A DNA stretch of 64,000 nucleotides from an uncultured Corynebacterium sp. (GTDB lineage Bacteria; Actinomycetota; Actinomycetes; Mycobacteriales; Mycobacteriaceae): positions 1 through 64,000 of the forward strand of contig CALTYZ010000008.1 in the NCBI GenBank assembly GCA_943913645.1, in the 5' to 3' direction. How positions within the stretch are numbered: position 1 is the first letter of the stretch; every line of letters starts with the position of its first letter. Position numbers and translations under genes: made by a program. The notes under the pieces were generated by a model that was given only the letters and a program-made list of their open reading frames with translations, had not been told where the DNA came from and searched no databases. This document shows positions 24,701 to 33,028 of the stretch, piece by piece.

Positions 24701-25684
24701 ATGCAGAAGTCTAACGTTGGTACCCAAACCTCCGACTCCGTCGGCGTGCGAACAGTGGTTGTTCCCGCCGCTGGGATGGGTACCCGGTTCTTACCGGCAA
24801 CAAAAACGGTGCCAAAAGAACTGCTGCCGGTCATTGATACACCTGGTATTGAGCTTATTGCCGAGGAAGCAGCGGCCCTGGGCGCGCAGCGTCTCGCTAT
24901 TGTGGTTGCTCCGGACAAACAAGAGATCATGCGCCACTTTGGTGAATTTTCTTCCCTGTGTGAACTGCTCCGTGGGCGTGGGAAGGATGAGCAGGCGGAG
25001 AAGGTTTCTCGTGCCTTCGGGCTCATCGACGCGGTGGCGGTTACGCAGGATGTGCCACTCGGTCTGGGGCATGCCGTTGGCTGCGCCGAGTCCGCATTGG
25101 AGGCTGAGGAAGACGTCGTGGCCGTGATGCTGCCGGACGACTTGGTGCTGCCGCTTGGGGTCATGGAAAAGATGGTCCAGGTGCGCCAACAGTTCGGGGG
25201 TTCTGTGCTGTGCGCAGTCAACGTCACTGAGGACGAGGTGTTCAACTATGGCGTGTTCGACGTCGCCGAAGCGGACGCTACAGTGCCCGGTGTTGAGGTG
25301 AAGAAGGTACGCGGGATGGTGGAAAAACCGGCAAAGGAAGAAGCCCCTTCAACGTTGGTGGCAACCGGGCGTTACCTACTTGATCGCGCGGTGTTTGATG
25401 CGTTGGGTCGTATCACCCCGGGTAAGGGTGGGGAGCTGCAGCTCACTGACGCAATTGAGCTGATGATCGAGGAAGGTCACCCGGTGCATGTTGTCGTCCA
25501 CGATGGCAAACGCCACGATCTGGGCAATCCAGGTGGCTACATCCCCGCAAACGTTGACTTCGGCCTCCGGGATGAGAAATACGGGCCGGCGCTTTACACG
25601 GCACTCAAGCAGATTCTTGCTGAGTTTGAGCATGAGCACCCGGAGGTGCTCACACAGCACACGCAGCACGGTGAGCGGGATTAA
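24701..25684 (+). CDS. galU: UTP-glucose-1-phosphate uridylyltransferase
   Basis: Makes UDP-glucose, the precursor of trehalose, galactan and, relevant here, UDP-sulfoquinovose. The protein has 327 residues. Motifs: VPAAGMGTRFLPATKTVPKE (nucleotide-binding loop), PLGLGHAVGCAE, VMLPDDLV (metal Asp) and the Lys-bearing VEKPAKEEAPSTL. The ATG at 24701 gives the usual N-terminus; a longer frame of 68 codons upstream would run through the divergent promoter region. glp begins 38 bp downstream. Confidence 0.95.
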   Translation: MQKSNVGTQTSDSVGVRTVVVPAAGMGTRFLPATKTVPKELLPVIDTPGIELIAEEAAALGAQRLAIVVAPDKQEIMRHFGEFSSLCELLRGRGKDEQAEKVSRAFGLIDAVAVTQDVPLGLGHAVGCAESALEAEEDVVAVMLPDDLVLPLGVMEKMVQVRQQFGGSVLCAVNVTEDEVFNYGVFDVAEADATVPGVEVKKVRGMVEKPAKEEAPSTLVATGRYLLDRAVFDALGRITPGKGGELQLTDAIELMIEEGHPVHVVVHDGKRHDLGNPGGYIPANVDFGLRDEKYGPALYTALKQILAEFEHEHPEVLTQHTQHGERD

Positions 25685-25722
25685 CTGGTAAGACCGATCG
25701 GGGAGGCAGAGGTAAGGAGCCG

Positions 25723-27102
25723 ATGCGCAGCGTTGAAGATCAACTCGCGATGGTGGTTGATGCCGCAGTAACTCCGGCGCCTGTCAGGGTCGCCATTGGG
25801 GACGCATTGGGGTTGATGTGCGCGGAGGAAATCGCCGCGACCCGCCCGTTGCCGAGCTTCAATCAGGCAGCGGTTGATGGGTATGCGGTGCGAGCGGTTG
25901 ATGTCGGTGGCGCAACCGGGTTGTTCGGGGCGAGTAGACCAGCACAGGCCGGCAGCACGGACAGTGCAGACAGTACGGACAATGCAGACAGCGTTGTGGA
26001 CGGAGACGACGATGACGCTGGCGCAGGTTCGCACCCGCCCGAGGAAGCGTCGGGGCAACAATCGCGACCTGAGCAGGCATTGCCGGTCGTGGGGGAGGTC
26101 GCAGCGGGTTCGCAGCGCCCGCTGCGGCTGCAGCCAAAACAGGCGGTGCGGGTTGCCACTGGCGCCCCGCTGCCCACTTTGGCGGATGCTGTGCTGCCGT
26201 TGGAATGGACAGACCGTGGCCGCAAGCGGGTGACTGCGCATCAGACGGTCCGCAGTGGTGATTTTGTGCGCCGACCCGGCGATGACATTCAGCCGGGGGA
26301 TGTCGCGGTGCGTCAAGGAGCAGTCTTTGGCCCAGCTCAGGTTGGGCTCGTTGCTGCCGCAGGGCGCCAGAATGTGTTAGTGCATCCACGCCCCCGTGTC
26401 ACTGTGATGAGCTACGGTCTTGAGCTGGTCGATGTTGATCGCGACCCGGAGCTTGGCCAGGTCATTGATATTGCTTCGTATGTTGTCGCGGCGGCGCTGA
26501 CTGAGGCTGGGGCGCAAACATATCGAGCTGGGATCATCAACGCGGAGCCTCGGGGTTTGCATGAGGTGATTGCCGGTCACGTGGCCCGCAGCGAGCTGGT
26601 AGTGGTCTGTGGCGCGGTCGGTGGCTCAGGTGCAGATGCGGTACAAGAGGTGTTGCGGGAACTGGGCGAGATAGACACCACAAGAGTGGCGATGCATCCT
26701 GGTTCCGTGCAGGGGTTCGGTTTGCTTGGCGAGGAACGCATTCCGGCATTCTTGCTGCCCGCGAATCCGGTGAGCGCGCTGGTGGTTGCAGAGACGATGA
26801 TCCGCCCGGCGATCCGTAAATCACTGGGTAAGTCGGCGACTGGCCGCAGGTCTGTGCGCGCCCGCTCGTTGCGCGCGATCAATTCGATTCACGGGCGTCG
26901 CGGGTTTGTGCGTGCGCGGCTGATGCGCGATGCCGAGACCGGTGACTACTTGGTGGAAAGCCTGGGCAATGGCACCGGTAGGCCAGCGCATCTCTTGGCA
27001 GGGTTTGCGGAGGCAAACGCGATGATCAGCGTGCCCGAAGACGTGACGCATATCCGTCCGGGTGATGTCGTTGATGTCGAATTCATGCAGCAGCGGTCGT
27101 AG
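25723..27102 (+). CDS. glp: MoeA/gephyrin-like protein Glp
   Basis: A 459-residue MoeA-family protein. Position next to galU and ahead of glpR matches Glp, which in C. glutamicum has been reported to bind FtsZ and the membrane receptor GlpR and to link the divisome with polar growth. MoeA fold blocks are present: PLPSFNQAAVDGYAVRA, GEVAAGSQRPL, VRVATGAPLPTLADAVLP, the GAVGGSGAD region and LLPANPVSALV. Unusual is a low-complexity acidic insertion of about 45 residues (about 72-115, rich in Asp/Ser/Gly) between the first conserved block and GEVAAG. Whether it also acts as molybdenum transferase cannot be told. AAGGAG precedes the ATG. Confidence 0.88.
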   Translation: MRSVEDQLAMVVDAAVTPAPVRVAIGDALGLMCAEEIAATRPLPSFNQAAVDGYAVRAVDVGGATGLFGASRPAQAGSTDSADSTDNADSVVDGDDDDAGAGSHPPEEASGQQSRPEQALPVVGEVAAGSQRPLRLQPKQAVRVATGAPLPTLADAVLPLEWTDRGRKRVTAHQTVRSGDFVRRPGDDIQPGDVAVRQGAVFGPAQVGLVAAAGRQNVLVHPRPRVTVMSYGLELVDVDRDPELGQVIDIASYVVAAALTEAGAQTYRAGIINAEPRGLHEVIAGHVARSELVVVCGAVGGSGADAVQEVLRELGEIDTTRVAMHPGSVQGFGLLGEERIPAFLLPANPVSALVVAETMIRPAIRKSLGKSATGRRSVRARSLRAINSIHGRRGFVRARLMRDAETGDYLVESLGNGTGRPAHLLAGFAEANAMISVPEDVTHIRPGDVVDVEFMQQRS

Positions 27103-27109
27103 TGCGGCG

Positions 27110-27772
27110 ATGATCGAGCGTCTCATTGCGCCGTTTCGCGCCCCAACCCCAGGTTGGCCGGAGGTTACTCGGCGCGTCATGCTGCCTGACGGCGGCCGCG
27201 TCCGCCTGCGCCCTCTCACCAGGAACGATGGGGATGCGTGGGTGCATTTTCGCCTCCGGGACGAACGTTGGTTGAAACCGGTTGAGCCGACCACGCGAAC
27301 GTCGTGGCAGGAAGCGCACTCCCACGCCGCGTGGCGCAACAATTGGCTGAATCTGAAGCGCCTTGCTGCCGATGGTGTTGTGGTGCCTTTAGTCATTGAG
27401 CTTGACGGGGCGTTTGCTGGTCAGGTCACCCTCGGCAATATTCAGCACGGGGCGGTGGGGGAGTGCTGGATCGGCTATTGGGTGGCGTCACCTCACATGG
27501 GGCGTGGAATAGCCACCGCGGCGTGTGCGCTTGGCACCGATCATGCGATTGAACGCGTTGGCATGCACCGGGTCACCGCGACCTACCTGCCGTACAATCC
27601 GGCCTCGGGCCGTGTGCTGACTGCGTGCGGCTATCGGGAGGAGGGATTCTTGCGCCGCAATCTGCATATTGACGGCCAATGGAGGGATCATCATTTCGTG
27701 GCCATTAACGCCGAGGATTATCCCACTACGGCTGTGCAGCGCCTGGTCGCTTGTGGGCGCATCAGCCGGTAG
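27110..27772 (+). CDS. rimJ: GNAT acetyltransferase, RimJ-like
   Basis: A 220-residue N-acetyltransferase of the RimJ/RimL type. Acetyl-CoA-binding motif region: IGYWVASPHMGRGIATAACAL, followed by HRVTATYLPYNPASGRVLTACG and EGFLRRNLHIDGQWRDH, all typical. These enzymes acetylate ribosomal-protein or other N-termini. The ATG at 27110 starts 8 bp after the glp stop; no strong Shine-Dalgarno is present. Its place between glp and glpR is conserved in corynebacteria as I remember it, but a functional tie to division is not shown. Confidence 0.9.
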   Translation: MIERLIAPFRAPTPGWPEVTRRVMLPDGGRVRLRPLTRNDGDAWVHFRLRDERWLKPVEPTTRTSWQEAHSHAAWRNNWLNLKRLAADGVVVPLVIELDGAFAGQVTLGNIQHGAVGECWIGYWVASPHMGRGIATAACALGTDHAIERVGMHRVTATYLPYNPASGRVLTACGYREEGFLRRNLHIDGQWRDHHFVAINAEDYPTTAVQRLVACGRISR

Positions 27773-27912
27773 CCACAATGGACATGGGTACTTGTGATGA
27801 CACGCTTCGGCGCGCCGGTCCAGCCAGGTTTCCGGAGCCCGTTAGCGTAGAAGAAATTTGTTTAAGTAAAACCCCTGCGTAGCACATACGACGTGAAAGG
27901 CGGCATGTTGAG

Positions 27913-29079
27913 ATGGGAAGCCCGAGCCTGATTTTGGTGCTCATCGCCGTGGTATGGGCGATTGTGCTTGCCCCGATGTTGGTGGGCAAGACCAAGCCAA
28001 TCCGTCGCGCGGGGGAGGGCTATGAGGAAACACGGGTCTTGCATACCGGGGGCACCATTCCTGCAGTAACGCGTCGTCGCCCGCGTTTTACGGCGGCTGA
28101 TGCGAAGCGCTACACCTCAGCGGCACCCGCCAACGTAGAGACTTCGCTTATCGACGGGCCAGCTCACCCGGCCCCGACCCAATCCGAAACAGCTGACCAC
28201 ACCGGCAGCACGCGCATTAACCTTGCACTGAGCCAGGCGGATACTGAGGTTATCCCGGTGGTTCAGTGCCCTGAGGCGCCGCGACGCGGATCAACGGCCT
28301 ATTCCGTACTGCTCGCCCGGGCCGCAGCAGACGAAGCTGAGTACTACGAGCTCAGCGAGTCGTATTTTTCTCCCCGCGATTTTGGCTACGCTCCGCTTCC
28401 GGTTGCAGATGCAGATGCGGATGCGGTTGAGGATACGAACAGCGACACCAACGACGCTGACGACATTGGCGACGCTGGCAACACCGACGGTGAGGCGGAG
28501 GATGGAAACGCTGACGTTGAGCCAGATGCGGACGAGACCTCGGAAGCGGAGGACAGCCCGGATGAAGATATCGCGTTGAGTGAAGACGCTGCTCCAAGTG
28601 AGGCAGAAGATACCCCGAACGAAGAAGACCTCGCCTTCGCGGCGGCGCGCGCTGGGCGTGGCGGCTACGACCCCGAGCGGGCCCAGCAGGCTCGCACGCG
28701 GCGTATCCAACGACGGAAGTGGACCTTCATCGGATTGCTGGCGGTCGCGGCTGTCTGCTTGCTTGCTGCGGTGATCGTCGGCGGCTGGGTGTGGGTGCTG
28801 CCTGCAGTGGCAATTGGGGTGACGGCGTGGTTTATGGTGGCGCTTAGGCGCGTCGTCAAGCAGGAACATGCTCTGCAACAACGCCGACTGCAGCAACTGC
28901 GTCGCGCGCGTCTCGGTGTCGATACCGCGCGACGCTCGGGCCCAGTGGTTCGCGAGCGGCGCAGGGCGGGATCAATCATCCTCGATCTCGACGACGAAAA
29001 TCCTGATTTTGATCACCTTCCACGGTGTCGGGTAGCCGCCGAAGATGGGCATTTAGCTGGTGATTTACAAAGAGTGTGA
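27913..29079 (+). CDS. glpR: Glp receptor GlpR, membrane protein with acidic linker
   Basis: A 388-residue membrane protein. The N-terminal segment SLILVLIAVVWAIVLAPMLV is followed by a basic stretch (KTKPIRRAGEGYEETRVLH), a long disordered cytoplasmic region that becomes extremely acidic at about 160-240 (repeats of AD, ND, ED), and two closely spaced C-terminal membrane segments (IGLLAVAAVCLLAAVIVGGW and VLPAVAIGVTAWFMVAL) with a basic tail. Layout and location match GlpR, the cognate receptor of Glp. The DNA for the acidic part consists of GAT/GCG/GAC repeats and is probably length-variable between strains. The Shine-Dalgarno is weak (AAGGCGG about 11 nt away). Confidence 0.85.
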   Translation: MGSPSLILVLIAVVWAIVLAPMLVGKTKPIRRAGEGYEETRVLHTGGTIPAVTRRRPRFTAADAKRYTSAAPANVETSLIDGPAHPAPTQSETADHTGSTRINLALSQADTEVIPVVQCPEAPRRGSTAYSVLLARAAADEAEYYELSESYFSPRDFGYAPLPVADADADAVEDTNSDTNDADDIGDAGNTDGEAEDGNADVEPDADETSEAEDSPDEDIALSEDAAPSEAEDTPNEEDLAFAAARAGRGGYDPERAQQARTRRIQRRKWTFIGLLAVAAVCLLAAVIVGGWVWVLPAVAIGVTAWFMVALRRVVKQEHALQQRRLQQLRRARLGVDTARRSGPVVRERRRAGSIILDLDDENPDFDHLPRCRVAAEDGHLAGDLQRV

Positions 29080-29105
29080 GTGGGGAGTAACCTCAGATGC
29101 TGTCC

Positions 29106-29178
29106 GGGGCTATAGCTCAGTTGGTAGAGCGTCGCGTTCGCAATGCGAAGGTCAGGGGTTCAATTCCCCTTAGCTCCA
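29106..29178 (+). tRNA. tRNA-Ala (anticodon CGC)
   Basis: A 73-nt cloverleaf. Acceptor arms GGGGCTA/TAGCTCC (one G-T pair), D-loop AGTTGGTAGA, anticodon loop TTCGCAA reading CGC (codon GCG), T-loop TTCAATT. The discriminator is A and CCA is not encoded. It stands alone, 26 bp after glpR. Confidence 0.96.
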
Positions 29179-29193
29179 CAAAGAGAAGAGATA

Positions 29194-30456
29194 TCAGCTA
29201 GTGCGCTTACCTAGCCGTCGCTGTTTGAGCGCTGCTGGACCATGCATTCGCAGTGCGAAAAGTATTGCAGCCCAGCCGTTGCCGCGGAGATGGTCTCCGT
29301 CGCCGTGCATCGCCACGTCACGCCCCTGGGCTATCCGGCGCAGCTGCAGTTCGTACCAGGTGTTGACCATGACGCCCTGCAGTTTGCGGTCCAGCTGGCT
29401 GCAGCCGGTAGTGACGCGGGGCAGCGTCACTGGGCGCACGTGGCCGGCTTCAATCTCGTTGGGTAACTCCGGGTTCACCACGAGAGGTCGGCCGATTCCG
29501 ACCAGATCAGACATGCCGCTGGTGAGCGCTTCGGCCATCTGTTCGGGGGTGCGGAACCCTCCGGTGAGCGCGACCGGGGTGTGAACAACCTCAGCCAATC
29601 GGCGCGCGTAGTCGGCGAAGAACACGCCGGAACCGGTCTGCATCATCGGCTGGGAGTAGGTGCCACCAGAAATGTCGAGTACGTCAACACCTAATTGTGA
29701 CAACCGGGCCGCCACCTGGAGCGAGTCTTCCTCTGAGAAGCCGGACTGGTCGCCGTCGCTGGAGTTGAGCTTGACACCGATTGGGAAGCTTGTGCCCACG
29801 GCTTCGCGTACGCTCTGCACAATCTCCACAAGCAACCGCATCCGGTTGTCCAGGGAGCCGCCATACGCGTCGGTGCGGCGATTGGTGGCCGGCGAGAGAA
29901 ACTGGCTGAGCAGGTAGCCATGGGCTGCATGTACCTCGACACCACTAAAGCCTGCTTTCTTGGCGATAGTGGCACTAGTGACAAAGCGCTGTTTGATCTC
30001 GTCGATCTCGTCGAGCGTCAGCGCGCGGGGGGCGGCGAAGGCGCCTTCCAGGCCCTCTGGTGGTTTGACAGCACTAGGAGCGACAGGCGAGGAGTTGACG
30101 CTGCGCGGTGACTGCAAACCAGGATGGTTGAGCTGCATCCACAGATGAGCACCGTTGGCGGTGCCGGCGGTGGCCCATTGCTTTAGGTCCGATAAATGCC
30201 GCTCGTCTTCGACGACGACGTTGCCGGGTTCACCCATGTGCCGGGGGTCGACCATGACATTTCCGGTGACGAGCACACCAGTGCCGCCGAGAGCCCAGCG
30301 GTGGTAGAGCTTGCTCAGCTCTGGTGTTGGACCTAAATCTTTCGCACCCATCGCCTCGCTCATCGGCGCTTTGAAGAAGCGGTTCTTCACCGTGACGCCG
30401 CACGGAAGTTCGAGGGGCTGCATTAACACGTCGTACGGTTGATCCATTTCACTCAC
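29194..30456 (-). CDS. NADH:flavin oxidoreductase (old yellow enzyme family)
   Basis: An FMN-dependent ene-reductase-type enzyme of 420 residues. The TIM barrel shows NRFFKAPMSEAM, MQLNHPG (substrate His/Asn region), GFSGVEVHAAHGYLLSQFLSP then TNRRTDAYGGSLDNR and LVGIGRPLV for phosphate binding. The barrel is followed by a ~60-residue tail. There is no FeS/NADH domain as in 2,4-dienoyl-CoA reductase, so it is a short OYE; the physiological substrate is unknown. The start is GTG at 30456 or ATG at 30447. It follows csoR by 47 bp on the same strand and may share the copper operon transcript. Confidence 0.9.
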   Translation of the reverse strand: MSEMDQPYDVLMQPLELPCGVTVKNRFFKAPMSEAMGAKDLGPTPELSKLYHRWALGGTGVLVTGNVMVDPRHMGEPGNVVVEDERHLSDLKQWATAGTANGAHLWMQLNHPGLQSPRSVNSSPVAPSAVKPPEGLEGAFAAPRALTLDEIDEIKQRFVTSATIAKKAGFSGVEVHAAHGYLLSQFLSPATNRRTDAYGGSLDNRMRLLVEIVQSVREAVGTSFPIGVKLNSSDGDQSGFSEEDSLQVAARLSQLGVDVLDISGGTYSQPMMQTGSGVFFADYARRLAEVVHTPVALTGGFRTPEQMAEALTSGMSDLVGIGRPLVVNPELPNEIEAGHVRPVTLPRVTTGCSQLDRKLQGVMVNTWYELQLRRIAQGRDVAMHGDGDHLRGNGWAAILFALRMHGPAALKQRRLGKRTS

Positions 30457-30503
30457 AATCTCTGATTCATGTTTGAACTAAACCTGGGCGCTGGAGCGAT
30501 GCG

Positions 30504-30830
30504 CTACGACTTGACCAATCGTGCGATTGCGGCGGAGGCTTCTTTCAGCTTCTCCTCGAGCGCGGCGTCGCCATCATTGACCGCGGAGGTGACGCAGTGC
30601 TTGAGGTGATCGTCGAGTAGGGCGAGGGCGACGTTTTCAAGCGCCGCAGTGACCGCGCTGATCTGTGTAAGAATCTCGATACAGTAGACCTCTTCATCGA
30701 TCATGCGGTGGATGCCTCGTGTCTGGCCCTCGATCCGTTTCAACCGAGCGAGGTAGCGCTCCTTGGCGGTCAGGTACCCGGGGTCAGGCCCATGCGCCTC
30801 GGAGTGCTGCGGTGTGTGGGTAGTACTCAT
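30504..30830 (-). CDS. csoR: Copper-sensing repressor CsoR
   Basis: A helical-bundle metal sensor of 108 residues that leaves DNA when it binds Cu(I). The Cu site is intact: Cys in EEVYCIEIL and the H-x3-C pair in DDHLKHCV. RLKRIEGQTRGIHRMI is the family signature helix. A His-containing N-terminal tail (about 1-20) is variable. The start at 30830 has an AGG; a longer frame upstream would run into the ydhK end. It is the third gene of copZ-ydhK-csoR, and the operator in front of copZ indicates self-regulation. Confidence 0.93.
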   Translation of the reverse strand: MSTTHTPQHSEAHGPDPGYLTAKERYLARLKRIEGQTRGIHRMIDEEVYCIEILTQISAVTAALENVALALLDDHLKHCVTSAVNDGDAALEEKLKEASAAIARLVKS

Positions 30831-30856
30831 TGTTGACCTGTCCCCCGACGTGCGGT

Positions 30857-31462
30857 TTAGGACGCAGGCTCCATTTCGCTTTCCACAACCCACTTGTGGT
30901 TTTTCATCTCCATGCCGTCCGCGACCAGGTCAACCATGTACACAGTCTCGTCGGTGGAGTAGGCGATTGTCGCTGTGGCGCCTTCCATGCCCTTCATGTG
31001 GTCGGCGGTAACAGTGACCTCGGAGCCGTCCGCGAGGCGGCCCTCGCCTGCATCCTCGATCTCCTGCTGCACCACCCAGCGGTGGTCTTTCACCTCGTCC
31101 CCGCCGTCAACGGGGGTGTAGTCGATGGAGTAGGTATACGTCTCGTCGTATGCGCCGACGACCGTTGCGCGGGCTCCGTCCATGCCAGGCATGTGGTCAG
31201 CCTGAAGAATCACCTCGCTGCCCACGGGGAACTTGGGGTTCGCAGCCGGAATCATGCCGGCAGGTGCTGGCCCGCCGTCTGCCGGGTGATCCATGTGGTC
31301 GTGGCCCTCATGGGCAGCGGTTTCACTGTGGTCGTGCTCGTGATCGGTCATAGCCTCGGTGGTAGTAGGAGTGCTGGTTTCATCAGATTGCGCGCATCCA
31401 GTCAAAGTCATGCCAGTGGCGAGGATGGCAGCGGCGGCAACGGTGAGTGTTCGCTTAGTCAT
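30857..31462 (-). CDS. YdhK-family (DUF1541) lipoprotein, tandem domains
   Basis: An exported lipoprotein of 201 residues. A signal peptide ends in the lipobox LTGC, then comes a His/Asp-rich metal-binding-looking linker (MTDHEHDHSETAAHEGHDHM) and two DUF1541 repeats of about 55 residues, each with ADHM-GM-GA, an aromatic strand and a final (D/N)H(R/K)WVV(Q/E). The start ATG at 31462 is preferred over the one at 31468 because AAGGAG is then 8 nt away. Location between copZ and csoR points to copper handling outside the membrane; the family's exact role is not established. Confidence 0.88.
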   Translation of the reverse strand: MTKRTLTVAAAAILATGMTLTGCAQSDETSTPTTTEAMTDHEHDHSETAAHEGHDHMDHPADGGPAPAGMIPAANPKFPVGSEVILQADHMPGMDGARATVVGAYDETYTYSIDYTPVDGGDEVKDHRWVVQQEIEDAGEGRLADGSEVTVTADHMKGMEGATATIAYSTDETVYMVDLVADGMEMKNHKWVVESEMEPAS

Positions 31463-31503
31463 GTGCATTGCTCCTTGGTGTCGGGCTTTTTGAGTTTCGG
31501 GCT

Positions 31504-31716
31504 CTAGTTTCGGGTTGCTGTGTAGCCAGCCTCATCGACTGCGGCGAGTACGGCAGCGTCGTCAATCGTCTGTTCACTCGTGATAGAGAGATCGCCGGTT
31601 TGAGCACTGACATCAATGTCGGTGACTCCGGGAATTTGCGAGACTTCCTCACGGACTGCGTTTTCGCAGTGCTCGCATGTCATCCCGGTCACGGTATAGG
31701 AGGCGGTAGTTGCCAT
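31504..31716 (-). CDS. copZ: CopZ-like copper chaperone
   Basis: A heavy-metal-associated domain protein of 70 residues with the Cu-binding MTCEHC motif and the GVTDIDVSAQTGDLSI fold core. It delivers or buffers Cu(I) in the cytoplasm. The ATG at 31716 has AAGGGG upstream. It is the first gene of the copper operon. No CopA ATPase, its usual partner, follows, so the chaperone must serve a pump encoded elsewhere. Confidence 0.93.
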   Translation of the reverse strand: MATTASYTVTGMTCEHCENAVREEVSQIPGVTDIDVSAQTGDLSITSEQTIDDAAVLAAVDEAGYTATRN

Positions 31717-31765
31717 TGTGCATAAACCCCTTTCCAGTTCGGTAGGTGGGTACGTGCGCCACAAT

Positions 31766-31782
31766 ATACCCCTAGGGGGTAT
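31766..31782. promoter_or_regulatory. CsoR operator upstream of copZ
   Basis: ATACCCCTAGGGGGTAT is a near-perfect palindrome matching the known CsoR-type box (ATACCC...GGGTAT). It lies 49 bp before the copZ ATG, in the promoter region. Confidence 0.85.
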
Positions 31783-31844
31783 TTGTCGAGGGGCGACCTG
31801 GATGACGCCCCCATCCTAGGCACCACTACGGCGAGGTTCTGGAG

Positions 31845-31850
31845 TACCAT
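31845..31850 (+). promoter_or_regulatory. -10-like hexamer of CDF transporter gene
   Basis: TACCAT ends 8 nt before the ATG at 31859. A GGAG is present but is too far upstream to serve well. Confidence 0.4.
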
Positions 31851-31858
31851 CGCTGGCC

Positions 31859-32467
31859 ATGGCGGCGGATCGGATCAGACGCGTGGTGCTCATCGTCGCG
31901 CTGCTCAACCTTGCATATTTTTTCGTCGAGTTCATCGTGGCTGCCTCAATCGGGTCGGCAGCATTGTTCGCAGACTCAGCAGATTTTTTAGAAGATACGG
32001 CCATTAACCTGCTCGTGTTTTTCGCGGTTGCGTGGCCCGCCCCGCGCCGGCGCGTGGTTGGTGGCGTCCTGGCGCTGCTCATCTTGATTCCTGCAGTGGC
32101 GGCGCTCGGTGTAGTGATCTACAAGATCATGAACCCGGTTGCGCCATCACCGGAAGGGTTGACGCTAACTGCAGTAGGTGCGCTGATTGTCAACGTGGTC
32201 TGCGCGATCATTCTCCTGCGTGTACGTCATACCGGGTCATCGCTGGCCACCGGCGCATGGCTGGCAGCACGCAATGACGCGTTGGCAAACGTGTTGATCA
32301 TTACCGCTGGTCTTTTGACATTTATTTGGTCAACTGCCTGGTTTGACATCATCGCAGGAGCGGTCATCGCCGCGGTGAACTTTTCAGCGTTCAAAGAGGT
32401 GTGGGAAGAATCGCGTGAAGAACACGATTCTGTGGAAGAAGCCTTCGCGGAGATGGACGACGACTAA
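31859..32467 (+). CDS. Short cation diffusion facilitator (CDF)-family transporter
   Basis: A 202-residue membrane protein with about six hydrophobic segments and the CDF signature in helix 2, SAALFADSADFLEDTA. This keeps Asp39, Asp42 and Asp46, with Asp where many CDF proteins have His. In helix 5 the usual H-x3-D is reduced to AARNDALAN, so one metal ligand is missing. The cytoplasmic cupredoxin-like C-terminal domain of full CDF proteins is absent and replaced by a short acidic tail. Divalent metal transport (Zn, Co or similar) is the family role but is uncertain here. It is divergent from the copper operon. Confidence 0.75.
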   Translation: MAADRIRRVVLIVALLNLAYFFVEFIVAASIGSAALFADSADFLEDTAINLLVFFAVAWPAPRRRVVGGVLALLILIPAVAALGVVIYKIMNPVAPSPEGLTLTAVGALIVNVVCAIILLRVRHTGSSLATGAWLAARNDALANVLIITAGLLTFIWSTAWFDIIAGAVIAAVNFSAFKEVWEESREEHDSVEEAFAEMDDD

Positions 32468-32578
32468 GCGGCGACTAAACGACGCACCCACGCCTGTACA
32501 CCACGTATCGCTTTCTGTCGCGCACCTCGGCGTGTTCGGGAGCGAATGCCCCGGCCCGTTTTGGCCCAGTTTCATGGG

Positions 32579-32584
32579 TAGGGT
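32579..32584 (+). promoter_or_regulatory. -10-like hexamer of DoxX gene
   Basis: TAGGGT ends 7 nt before the ATG at 32592, suggesting a leaderless transcript. Confidence 0.4.
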
Positions 32585-32591
32585 GAGTGCC

Positions 32592-32999
32592 ATGAATCGG
32601 CCAGCTGTCCGCGACTTCGCCCTGCTCCTTTTGCGCCTCGTACTCGGCGCTGTGTTCATTGCCCGTGGCTACCAGCGGTGGTTCGGGGTGGGCATGGCCC
32701 GATCTGCCGCAGATCTCGCTGCTGCCGGTGTGCCACAACCCCAGATCAGTGCCTATGTCGCCGGCACGGTTGAGCTCATTGCGGGTGCGTTTCTCATCAT
32801 TGGACTGTTAACTACCATCGCGGCCGCAGTGCTGGCGGTGTTGGTGCTGGCCTGCGGGTATTTTTTCAACCTGGGCAATGGTTTCTTTATCGAAGGTGGC
32901 GGAGTTGAGTATGCGCTGGTGCTCGCAGCAGCTCTGTTCATCCTCATGGTCTTTGGAACCGGGCGCGCGAGCTTAGACGGTGCCCTCACACGCGGCTAG
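32592..32999 (+). CDS. DoxX-family membrane protein
   Basis: A 135-residue, four-helix membrane protein of the DoxX/MauE group: LLLLRLVLGAVFIARGYQRW, VELIAGAFLIIGLLT and the third and fourth helices ending in MVFGTGRASLD. In mycobacteria DoxX relatives work with sodA in membrane oxidoreductase complexes; no such partner is seen here. The true start is the ATG at 32592, since the frame upstream runs into the CDF gene. Its 3' end lies 29 bp from the end of convergent pmt. Confidence 0.85.
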   Translation: MNRPAVRDFALLLLRLVLGAVFIARGYQRWFGVGMARSAADLAAAGVPQPQISAYVAGTVELIAGAFLIIGLLTTIAAAVLAVLVLACGYFFNLGNGFFIEGGGVEYALVLAAALFILMVFGTGRASLDGALTRG

Positions 33000-33028
33000 T
33001 CAACCGCAGACGCGCTAAATGGGTGGTG

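Noticed and set aside
25936..26070. Frameshift or mobile insertion in glp
   Set aside because: The frame stays open and conserved MoeA blocks continue on both sides; there are no terminal repeats or target duplications.
30830..31507. 225-codon open frame opposite ydhK
   Set aside because: The minus-strand gene has a lipobox, domain repeats and operon context; the plus-strand frame has no start signal or domain.
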